Assembly: GCF_947488945.1 (NCBI RefSeq)
Contig: NZ_CANLBS010000008.1
Coordinates: 284,534-348,533 of the forward strand
Source: an uncultured Streptomyces sp.
GTDB lineage: Bacteria > Actinomycetota > Actinomycetes > Streptomycetales > Streptomycetaceae
DNA: 64,000 nucleotides
Direction of reading: 5' to 3'
The translations under genes and the position numbers were made by a program. The notes below the pieces were generated by a model, which worked only from the letters and a program-made list of their open reading frames with translations, was not told where the DNA came from and did not search any database. Position 1 is the first letter of the stretch, and the number at the start of each line of letters is the position of its first letter. This document shows, one piece after another, positions 48,803 through 56,622 of the stretch.

Positions 48803-49567
48803 ATGACGACGGCACGGGGTTACATCATCGAGTCGCTGGACACCGGACTGCGGGTGCTCCAGCTCTTCCTGACGCACGACACCCTGACCGTGACCGGGGC
48901 CGCCGAGGCGCTGGACGTCGGCCGGTCCACCGCGCACCGGGTGCTCACCACCCTGGAGGCGCGCGGCTTCGCGGTCCGCGACGCCTCGGGACGGGGGTAC
49001 GCCCCCGGCCCCGAGCTGGTACGCCTGGGACGCCCCGCCGGGTTCGCCCCGGACGTCCGGGCCCGGCTCGGCGCGGTCCTGGACGAGGCCCTGCGGCTCA
49101 CCGGCGAGACCGTGCAGACCGTGGCCCTGATCGGCGACCAGGCCCTCGTCACCGACGGACGCGAGTCGGACCACCCGGTGCGGGTGGTGCTGGAGCGCGG
49201 CCGGACGTACCCCGCGTACGCCACCTCGGGCGGCAAGGTGCTGCTGTCCGCCATGACCGACGACCAGGTCCGCACCCTCTTCCCGGACGAGGAACTGGCG
49301 CCGGTCACCCCCGACACGCTGCCCACCCGCACCGCGCTCCTCGCGGAGCTGGCGACGGTCCGCACCGCCGGACTCGCCGTCGGTCTGGGCGAGTCGGTGC
49401 CCGGCATGCACTCCGTCGCCGTGCCGCTGTCCGGCACGGGCCGCCGCGATCCGCTCGCTCTGGTGGCCTGCGCCCCCGCCGGCCGCGCCGCGCCGCCGGC
49501 GCTCCTCGACCGGGCCGCCGGGCTGCGGCTGGCGGGTGCCCTGCTCACTCCGCGCCCCGCCCCTTGA
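48803..49567 (+). CDS. IclR-family transcriptional regulator
   Basis: 254 residues. A winged helix-turn-helix occupies 1-75 (L-R-V-L-Q-L-F, G-A-A-E-A-L-D-V-G-R-S-T-A-H-R-V-L-T-T-L). The ligand-binding domain follows at about 85-240, with the A-Y-A-T-S-G-G-K-V-L-L-S-A segment seen in the family. IclR proteins usually repress catabolic operons and are released by a small metabolite. No adjacent catabolic gene is obvious. The next gene in this direction is convergent, behind a strong terminator. Confidence 0.9.
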   Translation: MTTARGYIIESLDTGLRVLQLFLTHDTLTVTGAAEALDVGRSTAHRVLTTLEARGFAVRDASGRGYAPGPELVRLGRPAGFAPDVRARLGAVLDEALRLTGETVQTVALIGDQALVTDGRESDHPVRVVLERGRTYPAYATSGGKVLLSAMTDDQVRTLFPDEELAPVTPDTLPTRTALLAELATVRTAGLAVGLGESVPGMHSVAVPLSGTGRRDPLALVACAPAGRAAPPALLDRAAGLRLAGALLTPRPAP

Positions 49568-49640
49568 GCCATCCCCTGAGCCACCCAAGGCGGGTCCGCG
49601 TCCGTGCGGTAGCTCCGGACGCCTACCCGCCCCGGCACGC

Positions 49641-49678
49641 GGGCGCGGGCCCTCCCCCGGCCGGGAGGGCCCGCGCCC
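49641..49678. terminator. Bidirectional terminator, 16-bp perfect stem
   Basis: GGGCGCGGGCCCTCCC at 49641-49656 pairs exactly with 49663-49678 around a 6-base loop. It lies between convergent genes with stops at 49567 and 49688. Confidence 0.75.
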
Positions 49679-49687
49679 GAGCCGTGT

Positions 49688-50194
49688 TCAGCGCCGGGCC
49701 GCGCCGAGCCTGCCCTCCAACTGGACGAGCAGTTCGCCGAGCTGGCCGCTGAGCCGCTCGCGGGTCGCCCCGTCGAGTCCGGAGAGCACCGCGTTCTCGT
49801 AGGCGAGCTGCTCCGGCAGCAGCCGGTCGACCAGCGCCCGGCCGTCCTCGGTGAGCCGGACGTGCGCGACCCTGCGGTCGCGGTCGTCGCCGCGGCGTTC
49901 GACCAGCCCGCGCTCCTGGAGGCTCCGCAGCCGCTTGGTGACGGCGGCCCCGGAGGAGAACGTCTCCCGGGCCAGCTCGCCGGGGGTGAGCTCGCGGTCG
50001 GTCCGCCGTACGGCTCCGAGCAGGTCGAACTCGGCCCGGTTGAGTCCCGCGGTGCGCAGCGGGGCGTCCTCGGCCTGCTGGAGCAGCGCGGCGCAGCGGT
50101 TGATGCGGCCGATCAACTCCATCGGGCCGGTGTCGAGTCCGGGGCTGACGGCCTGCCACTGCCGTACCACTCTGGCGACGATGTCGTCGGTCAC
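49688..50194 (-). CDS. MarR-family regulator
   Basis: 168 residues with the MarR winged helix: A-E-F-D-L-L-G-A-V-R-R, E-L-T-P-G-E-L-A-R-E-T-F-S-S-G-A-A-V-T-K-R-L-R-S-L, and the wing R-G-D-D-R-D-R-R-V-A-H-V-R-L-T. It probably senses an aromatic or lipophilic compound. The GTG at 50194 overlaps the FUSC exporter stop as GTGA, so regulator and exporter are one operon, the usual pattern for self-regulated efflux. Confidence 0.92.
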   Translation of the reverse strand: MTDDIVARVVRQWQAVSPGLDTGPMELIGRINRCAALLQQAEDAPLRTAGLNRAEFDLLGAVRRTDRELTPGELARETFSSGAAVTKRLRSLQERGLVERRGDDRDRRVAHVRLTEDGRALVDRLLPEQLAYENAVLSGLDGATRERLSGQLGELLVQLEGRLGAARR

Positions 50195-51888
50195 ACCGCT
50201 CCGTTCTCCGGGGTCGGAAAGATCAGTCCCTGACGTCGTGCTGTAGCGGCGAGCGTACGGTGTGCCGCGCGTTCGGCCGCGAGCAGTTCCTCCTCGGGCA
50301 GGGCGCGCTGCCACCACTCGCCGGCCGCGGTGTCGCCGGCTTCGCGCAGTTCGACGAGGGCCGCGGTCAGCCGGCGGCGGGACGCGTCGAGGGCGGCGGG
50401 GGCCGGAGCGGACTGCGCGAGGACCCGTACGGAGTCGGCGCGGACGGCTTCGACGGCGGCCAGCGCCCGCTCGACCCGTCCGGTGGCCCGCTTGTTGGTG
50501 ACCGCCACGGTGACGAGGAAGCCGACGGCGGCGCCGACCAGGGTGTCCAGGACCCGGTCGCCGATGAGTTCGCCCGCCGGGTGGGCGCCGCCGAACTCCA
50601 GCACCAGCAGCGCCATGGGCGTCACCGCGACGGAGCCGAGCCAGTAGTTGCGGGTGATCAGCGCCTCGGCGGCGAAGTTGAAGAACAGGCAGCACAGGAC
50701 CAGGGCGAGCCCGCCGATCCGGCTGAGCGGGAGGATGGCGGCGAAGACCAGCACGCCGACGAGGTTGCCCAGGGTGCGCTGGAGCGCCCGGTTCCAGGTG
50801 AGGGTGACGTTGGCCTGGTAGAGCGAGGCGGCGGTGACGATCGCCCAGTAGGGGCGGCCGACGCCGAGCGCCATGCAGACGTAGCCTGCGAGCGCGCAGC
50901 CGATGAGGGTGCGGACGGCGATCGGCAGCAGGGGCGAGCCGGGGCCGAGGGCGCGCAGCATGGTGCGGCGGGCGTCCCGGCGGGAGCGGCCGGCGCGTTC
51001 GGCGTCGATGCCGAAGAGTTCGGCGGTGGCGCCGGGGACGTCGGGTGCGACGGGCACCGGCCCGCGGGCGCGGGTCCGTGCGGCCCAGGCGCGCAGCCGC
51101 GCCGGGTCGGTGACGGCGGCCGGGGCGTCGCCGCGGCCGGCGAACGCGGCCTCGGCGGTCACCACCAGCCGTTCCAGGGCACGCCGCTCGGGGCTGGGCC
51201 GGCCGGCGGCGAGCAGCGTCTGCCAGGCCGAGTGCACCGCGGTCGCGGCGGTGTGCCGGCTGCGCGGGTCGGGGTCTGCGGTGTAGGCGGCCGCGGCGTC
51301 CAGCGCGCGGGCGGTGGCCCGGCGCTCGGGGCCCTCGCGGCGCAGCAGGGCCGGTCCGACGGTGACGCACCAGGAGAACGCGCCGACCGCCAGGGTGAGG
51401 GCCAGGTGGCCGGGGACCTGGTCGAGCTGCTGCGGCGCGAAAAGGGCGGCGGAGGTGACGAAGGTGAAGATGACGTGGGCCGGGGGTCCGACGCGGGAGG
51501 CGTCGACCAGCGCCTTCTGCGCGGCGGCCAGCAGGGCGCCGACCGCGATGAGGATCGCCGTCGAGTCGGTGAGCGACGCGGTGATCAGTGCCACCGCCAG
51601 GCCCGCGAGCATGCCGAGCACCACACGGGCGACGGTCCCGGCGCGGCGGGCGTACGGCAGGTGGTGCCCGTACAGGGCGCAGAGCGAACCGGCCATCGTG
51701 TACATCACGAGGTCGAGCCGGTCCAGGGACAGCAGGATCAGGTTGGGCACGAGGGAGGCGACGACCACGCTCAGGGCGGGTTTGAACCAGGTGTCGGAAG
51801 GGCGGCCGAGGCGCAGCGCCGCCTTCAGGGGGAGTCTGCGGACGGGGCGGTGCCGGGACGGGGAGGGAAGGGTGGTTGTATCGCTCAC
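50191..51888 (-). CDS. FUSC-family (aromatic acid exporter-like) membrane protein
   Basis: 565 residues. Two clusters of membrane helices (about 35-180 and 320-455) surround a soluble middle region and precede a cytoplasmic helical tail. This is the FUSC/ArAE arrangement found in exporters of aromatic acids and related compounds. It is first in the operon with the MarR gene. The GTG at 51888 has no ribosome site, and a TAATCT -10-like box only about ten bases upstream would start RNA at the GTG, so translation may be leaderless. Confidence 0.88.
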   Translation of the reverse strand: MSDTTTLPSPSRHRPVRRLPLKAALRLGRPSDTWFKPALSVVVASLVPNLILLSLDRLDLVMYTMAGSLCALYGHHLPYARRAGTVARVVLGMLAGLAVALITASLTDSTAILIAVGALLAAAQKALVDASRVGPPAHVIFTFVTSAALFAPQQLDQVPGHLALTLAVGAFSWCVTVGPALLRREGPERRATARALDAAAAYTADPDPRSRHTAATAVHSAWQTLLAAGRPSPERRALERLVVTAEAAFAGRGDAPAAVTDPARLRAWAARTRARGPVPVAPDVPGATAELFGIDAERAGRSRRDARRTMLRALGPGSPLLPIAVRTLIGCALAGYVCMALGVGRPYWAIVTAASLYQANVTLTWNRALQRTLGNLVGVLVFAAILPLSRIGGLALVLCCLFFNFAAEALITRNYWLGSVAVTPMALLVLEFGGAHPAGELIGDRVLDTLVGAAVGFLVTVAVTNKRATGRVERALAAVEAVRADSVRVLAQSAPAPAALDASRRRLTAALVELREAGDTAAGEWWQRALPEEELLAAERAAHRTLAATARRQGLIFPTPENGAV

Positions 51889-51910
51889 CGATATAGATTA
51901 ACAGGTATTA
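51889..51910 (-). promoter_or_regulatory. AT-rich promoter/operator of the FUSC-marR operon
   Basis: A 20-bp AT-rich island in GC-rich DNA. On the minus strand it contains TAATCT (51900-51895), seven bases before the GTG. It probably overlaps a MarR binding site. Confidence 0.45.
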
Positions 51911-52011
51911 CACCCGTGAAAGACTTCTCGCCGAGCGGTCCTCCGCCGCCGCCCGTCCCCCGACCCTGCTCCGGCCCCGGCCCGCGTGGGCCGGTACCGG
52001 GGCTCAGAGGC

Positions 52012-53007
52012 TCAGTTCCCGACGCCGAGGCCCGCCATGAACGCAGCCGGGTAGCGGTCGCCGCGCGCCGAGCCGGCCGGCACCGCCCGCTCGATCGCCG
52101 CCAGGTCGTCCGCGGTGAGCACGGTCTCCGCCGCGGGCAGCGCCTCGGCCAGCCGCTCCCGCGTGCGCGCGCCCACCAGCGGCACGATGTCCTCGCCCTG
52201 CGCGGCCACCCAGGCGATGGCGAGCTGGGCGACGGTCCGGCCCTTCTCCGCGGCAACCTTGCGCAGCGCCTCCACGAAGGCCAGGTTGTGCTCCACGTTG
52301 CCGGCCGAGAACCGCGGGCTGTGGCCGCGCAGGTCGCCCTCCCCGCCGCTGCGGCCGGGCGCCCAGTGCCCGGAGATCAGCCCGCGGCCGAGGACTCCGT
52401 ACGCGGTCATCCCGATGCCCAGCTCCCGGAGCGTGGGCAGCACCTCCGCCTCCACGGCGCGGGAGATCAGCGAGTACTCGATCTGCAGATCGGCCACCGG
52501 ATGCACGGCGTGCGCCCGGCGGACCGTCGCGGCGTCGACCTCGGAGAGGCCGAGGTGGCGGACGTAACCGGCGTCGATCATCTCCTTGACCGCGCCCACC
52601 GTCTCCTCGACGGGGACCGCCGGGTCCAGCCGGGCGGGGCGGTAGACGTCGATGTGGTCGACGCCGAGCCGGGTCAGTGAATGGGCCAGGAAGTTCTTCA
52701 CCGCCTCCGGACGGCAGTCCGGCCCCCCGAACGCGGCGCCGGGGGCGCCCAGCATGCCGAACTTCACGCTCAGCAGATAGCCGTCCCGGTCCCGGCCGCG
52801 CAGCGCCTCGGCGAGCAGCAGCTCGTTGTGGCCCATCGCGTAGAAGTCGCCGGTGTCGATCAGCGTCACCCCCGCGTCCAGCGCGGCGTGCACGGTGGCG
52901 ATGGACTCGGTGCGGTCGGCCGCGCCGTACGCCCCCGACATTCCCATCGCCCCCAGGCCCAGCAGGGAGACGGCGGGTCCGGTGGCGCCCAGGGTTCGCG
53001 TCCTCAT
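52012..53007 (-). CDS. Aldo/keto reductase
   Basis: 331 residues. The catalytic Asp is in L-I-D-T-G-D-F-Y (Tyr next to it), the Lys in S-V-K-F-G and the third-site residue in I-D-V-Y-R-P. In most relatives the last motif has His (H-R); here it is Tyr-Arg, so the proton-relay His is replaced. It probably still reduces or oxidises a small carbonyl with NADP(H). AAGGAG lies six bases before the ATG. It is divergent from an XRE regulator of the MmyB type, which probably controls it; such pairs are very common in streptomycetes. Confidence 0.9.
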   Translation of the reverse strand: MRTRTLGATGPAVSLLGLGAMGMSGAYGAADRTESIATVHAALDAGVTLIDTGDFYAMGHNELLLAEALRGRDRDGYLLSVKFGMLGAPGAAFGGPDCRPEAVKNFLAHSLTRLGVDHIDVYRPARLDPAVPVEETVGAVKEMIDAGYVRHLGLSEVDAATVRRAHAVHPVADLQIEYSLISRAVEAEVLPTLRELGIGMTAYGVLGRGLISGHWAPGRSGGEGDLRGHSPRFSAGNVEHNLAFVEALRKVAAEKGRTVAQLAIAWVAAQGEDIVPLVGARTRERLAEALPAAETVLTADDLAAIERAVPAGSARGDRYPAAFMAGLGVGN

Positions 53008-53085
53008 GGTGTTCTCCTTCGTCGGTCGGGCTCTGCCACCACCCTGCGCCCGGACCGCCGTGAGCGGGAGCGGAGCGTTCATCGT

Positions 53086-53100
53086 GGGAGCGGTGCTCCC
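53086..53100. promoter_or_regulatory. Palindrome GGGAGC-GGT-GCTCCC between divergent genes
   Basis: Perfect 6-bp arms in the 129-bp gap between the aldo/keto reductase and the XRE regulator. A likely site for the latter. Confidence 0.45.
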
Positions 53101-53136
53101 TGGATCGCCCGTGCGCCGTGCAGGACCATGGAAGCC

Positions 53137-53985
53137 ATGGAACGTGAAGAGCTCGCCGATTTCCTGCGCGGCCGCCGCGAGGCGATCCGGCCGGCCGAGG
53201 TCGGCATCACCGACGGCCCCCGCCGCCGCACCCGCGGTCTGCGCCGGGAGGAGGTCGCGATGATCGCCGGCATGTCGGTGGACTACGTCGTGCGGCTGGA
53301 ACAGGGGCGCAGCAGCCGGCCCTCCCTCCAGATGCTCGGTGCGCTGTCCCGGGCGCTGCGGTTGTCCGAGGACGAGCGCGCCCATCTGTTCCACCTGGCG
53401 GGCCACGCTCCGCCGCCGGCCGTGGAGGTGGCCCGGCTCGCCCGCGCCGGACTGGTGCGGATGCTCGACCTGCTCGGCGACACCCCCGCCCTGGTGATGT
53501 CCGACCTGGGTGAGGTACTGGCCCAGAACCGGACCTCGATGCTGCTGATGGGCGATCACGAGCGGTTCTCGGGCGACCGGCGCTACCTGGTGTACCGCTG
53601 GTTCACCGAGGCCGGCGCCCGGGGCACCCTGTCTCCCGAGGAGGACGAACAGCGCACCCGGCAACTGGTCGCGGACCTGCGCGCCACCGCCGGCCGGCGG
53701 GCCGGCGACCCGGAGGTGACCGGGCTGGTCGAGCGGCTGCGGACGGCCAGCGCCGAGTTCCGCGGGCTCTGGGCGGAGCACGAGGTGGCGGTCCGGCGCG
53801 CGGACCGCAAGACCCTGGTGCATCCGCGGGTCGGCCCGCTGGTGATGGACTGCGAAACCCTCGTCACCCCCGACCAGGGACAGTTGCTGCTGGTGCTCAC
53901 CCCGGCCGACGCGGAAACCCGCGAGCGGCTGGAGCTGCTGCGGGTGATCGGCGTGCAGGAACTGTCCCCGCAGCCGTCCCCGTAG
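53137..53985 (+). CDS. XRE regulator with MmyB-like ligand domain
   Basis: 282 residues. The helix-turn-helix is at about 4-80 (F-L-R-G-R-R-E-A-I, G-L-R-R-E-E-V-A-M-I-A-G-M-S-V-D-Y-V-V-R-L-E-Q-G-R). The C-terminal PAS-like MmyB ligand domain is at about 105-275. In this family fatty acids or other hydrophobic ligands are bound. The ATG at 53137 is preferred over one at 53128, whose AGGA would be too close. Divergent reductase and regulator point to control of that reductase. Confidence 0.9.
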   Translation: MEREELADFLRGRREAIRPAEVGITDGPRRRTRGLRREEVAMIAGMSVDYVVRLEQGRSSRPSLQMLGALSRALRLSEDERAHLFHLAGHAPPPAVEVARLARAGLVRMLDLLGDTPALVMSDLGEVLAQNRTSMLLMGDHERFSGDRRYLVYRWFTEAGARGTLSPEEDEQRTRQLVADLRATAGRRAGDPEVTGLVERLRTASAEFRGLWAEHEVAVRRADRKTLVHPRVGPLVMDCETLVTPDQGQLLLVLTPADAETRERLELLRVIGVQELSPQPSP

Positions 53986-54146
53986 GAGACCGCCGGAGCG
54001 GCGGCGGCGGCGCGGGTGCCGGACGGCCGCGCGAGACACTGAGCGGCCGGGCCGCACAGTCCGCGGCTCCGCCCTGCAACCGGTCCTGCCGCCGTGCAAT
54101 CAGGCCCGCCCCGCCCGATGCGGCCCGTGGTACCGGCCCCGGCCTG

Positions 54147-55118
54147 TCAGCCGAGGCCGCGGGCGTCCTGCTTGAGGGCGGTGTCGACGGTGAGGGCGGT
54201 GGCGACGACCAGGCTCAGCAGGGGCTCGGGGAGTTGGTAGTGGATCTGGAGGACGTAGTTGTCCGCGGTGGTGAACAGCGTCTTCGCCAGGCCCTCCCAC
54301 TTCTTGGTGATCCGGGCGATCTCCGCGTCGTTGTGGTCGACGATGGCGAAGTTCCAGGCCCGCCAGTTCTCGGCCTTGATCGCGCCGATCTGCCGGCCGT
54401 CGGCCATGATCGCGAAGTTGATCTTCCCGATGGCGTTCTGCTGGACGATCTCACCCACCGGCTGTCCGTCCGGGCGCTGCACGATCACGCGGGACTTGAT
54501 GAACTTCGCGGGGCGGGTCAGCAGGAGCTGCGGGCGTCCGTGCGCGTCGCGGATCTCCAGCCGGTGGGTGAGGTACTGGTCGACGCTGGAGACGAAGCGC
54601 AGCACCTTGCGCAGCGCGCTCTGCCCGACCTGGACGACCGATCCGACGGTGGCGCCCTGCTGGTCGAAGACGCGGTACTCGTTGGTGACCTCGATCAGTT
54701 TGGCCTTCTGACTGACCACCAGGACCTGCTGGTCGAAGAGCGTTCCGGCGCTCATGGGGCCTTGCTGACCTCCGCCGTGCTGCGGCGCGAACTGCGGCTG
54801 GGCCGGGGCCTGCGGCGCCGACTGAGGCGCGAACTGCTGCGGAGCCTGCTGCGGCCGCGTCCCGTACGACTCTCCGGCGGGCTGCCGCTGCGTCCCGTAC
54901 GACTGCCCCGCGGCCTGCTGCGGCGGGTGGGTCTGGTGGGGCACGGCCGGCTGCGGGGCGGCGGCCTGGGCCGGAGCGGTCTGCGTGCCCTGCGCGGGGG
55001 CTCCCGCGGCGGGGTGCGTGTGCTCGGTCCACTGCGCACCGTCCCAGTAGCGGAGCAGCGAGGCCGCGCCGTGGGGGTCGGGAAACCAGCCCGCAGGTAT
55101 GTTCGATTGCGTCGTCAC
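54147..55118 (-). CDS. DUF2510 plus LURP-one/scramblase-like protein
   Basis: 323 residues. An N-terminal DUF2510 module (I-P-A-G-W-F-P-D-P-H, L-R-Y-W-D-G-A-Q-W-T) covers about 6-35. A Gln/Pro/Ala-rich linker of 80 residues follows. The C-terminal domain (about 125-315) resembles the LURP-one/phospholipid-scramblase tubby-like fold: L-V-V-S-Q-K-A-K, E-Y-R-V-F-D-Q-Q-G. It probably lies on the inner membrane surface. The start is GTG. No operon partner; function unknown. Confidence 0.88.
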   Translation of the reverse strand: MTTQSNIPAGWFPDPHGAASLLRYWDGAQWTEHTHPAAGAPAQGTQTAPAQAAAPQPAVPHQTHPPQQAAGQSYGTQRQPAGESYGTRPQQAPQQFAPQSAPQAPAQPQFAPQHGGGQQGPMSAGTLFDQQVLVVSQKAKLIEVTNEYRVFDQQGATVGSVVQVGQSALRKVLRFVSSVDQYLTHRLEIRDAHGRPQLLLTRPAKFIKSRVIVQRPDGQPVGEIVQQNAIGKINFAIMADGRQIGAIKAENWRAWNFAIVDHNDAEIARITKKWEGLAKTLFTTADNYVLQIHYQLPEPLLSLVVATALTVDTALKQDARGLG

Positions 55119-55172
55119 GGGCCCACACTATCCCGGCCTCCCCCGCGCACGGATCCCTCTCACGGGGGAGGT

Positions 55173-55200
55173 GTCCGCACCTCACGGGGGTGGTGCGGAC
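55173..55200. promoter_or_regulatory. Inverted repeat GTCCGCACC-N10-GGTGCGGAC, possible ROK operator
   Basis: Perfect 9-bp arms, 28 bases before the ROK gene start. The region also carries a direct repeat, CTCACGGGGG-N-GGTG, at about 55159 and 55181. Position fits self-regulation. Confidence 0.55.
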
Positions 55201-55227
55201 CGCTCATCACATAGGCTCGACGTCGAT

Positions 55228-56487
55228 ATGAAGAGCAACGCCACGCCGCTCGGGCCGAAGGCCGACAAGGACTCCGTGCGACGCCACAACCTGAGTCTGG
55301 TCCTGCGCGCGGTGAGCGAGGAGGGCAACGGTGAGGCGACCCGCGCCGGGGTGGCCTCGCGGGTGGGCCTCACCCGCGCCGCGGTCTCCTCGCTGGTCGA
55401 GCAGTTGCTGGAAGGCGGCTTCCTGACCGAGTCCGGCAAGACCTTCAGCGGCCAGGCCGGCCGCCCCGGCACCGCGCTGAAGGTGGCACGCACCGGACCC
55501 GCCGGGATCGGCGTGGAGGTCAACATCGACTACGTGTCGGTGTGCGTGGTGGACCTCTCCGGCACCGGCCGGGTCCGCCAGACCGAACACCTGGACAACC
55601 GCGGCGCCCCGCCGGACGAGGTGCTCGCCCGCGCCGCCCGGATCGCTGCCCGCACCCTGGACTCGGCACGGGAGCAGGGACTGCGCCCGGTCGGCGCGGC
55701 GCTGGCCCTGCCCGGTCTGGTCTCGGGCGGGTCGGTGCGCCAGGCGCCCAACCTGGGCTGGAACCGGATCCCGGTCGAGCAGGTGTTCGCCGATGCGCTC
55801 GGTGCGCTGGCGCCGGACCTGGGGCCGCTGCCGGTGGGCTCGGAGAACGAGGCCAATCTCGCCGCGCTGGCGGAACTCTGGTTCGGCGGGCTCGACGACG
55901 TCCGCAGCTTCCTCTACCTGACCGGTGAGATCGGTGTCGGCGGCGCCCTGGTCATCGACGGCGAACTGCTGCGCGGCGCCCACGGGTTCGCCGGGGAGAT
56001 CGGCCACGTGGTGGTGGATCCGGCCGGCCCGGAGTGCCGGTGCGGTTCGCGCGGGTGCCTGGAGCAGTACGCCGGGCAGTCGGCGCTGCTGCGCGCGGCC
56101 GGGGTGCTGGGTCCGGACGGAGCGGGTGGGACGGCCGGAACGGGGGTGGCCGAGCTGGAGCGCCTGGTGCGGGCCGGGGACAAACGGGCGGTGGCGGCCG
56201 TCGCCGAGGCGGGCCGGATGCTGGGGCAGGTACTGTCCGGGGCCGTCAACCTGGTCGACCCGGACGCGGTGGTGCTGGGCGGGATCTACCGGGGGCTGAT
56301 GCCCTGGCTGGCTCCGCACGCCGACGCGGAGCTCACCGCGCGGGTGGTCTCCGGCCTGTGGACCAGTGGCGACGGGCGGCTCCGTGCCTCGTCGGTGGCC
56401 GGCGACGCGGCCCGCGGGGCGGCGGCCCTGGTGGTCCGGGACGTACTGGCCGACCCGGCGGCGTACGCGGAGCCCGTCCGCGGCTGA
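55228..56487 (+). CDS. ROK-family transcriptional repressor
   Basis: 419 residues. The N-terminal winged helix (about 15-85) has R-R-H-N-L-S-L-V-L-R and L-T-R-A-A-V-S-S-L-V-E-Q-L-L. The ROK domain follows at about 90-400. The zinc/sugar signature places His260 and Cys270, Cys272, Cys277 in G-E-I-G-H... C-R-C-G... C-L-E. Such proteins repress sugar-use genes, as XylR does, and release DNA on binding a sugar. It is upstream of sugar-related genes and xylA at the right edge, so xylose control is possible. ATG at 55228; the ribosome site is weak. Confidence 0.92.
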   Translation: MKSNATPLGPKADKDSVRRHNLSLVLRAVSEEGNGEATRAGVASRVGLTRAAVSSLVEQLLEGGFLTESGKTFSGQAGRPGTALKVARTGPAGIGVEVNIDYVSVCVVDLSGTGRVRQTEHLDNRGAPPDEVLARAARIAARTLDSAREQGLRPVGAALALPGLVSGGSVRQAPNLGWNRIPVEQVFADALGALAPDLGPLPVGSENEANLAALAELWFGGLDDVRSFLYLTGEIGVGGALVIDGELLRGAHGFAGEIGHVVVDPAGPECRCGSRGCLEQYAGQSALLRAAGVLGPDGAGGTAGTGVAELERLVRAGDKRAVAAVAEAGRMLGQVLSGAVNLVDPDAVVLGGIYRGLMPWLAPHADAELTARVVSGLWTSGDGRLRASSVAGDAARGAAALVVRDVLADPAAYAEPVRG

Positions 56488-56622
56488 CCGCCCGCCCCGG
56501 CCGGCCGCACGCCGGAGCCACGGCCCCCGCACCGGTGCGCGACTCCCGCCCGCGCGGTGCCTACACGGCGTCGGGGCCGGCCCGCCGCAACGGTCCGGCC
56601 CCTCCCCCGCGTGCCGGCCGGG

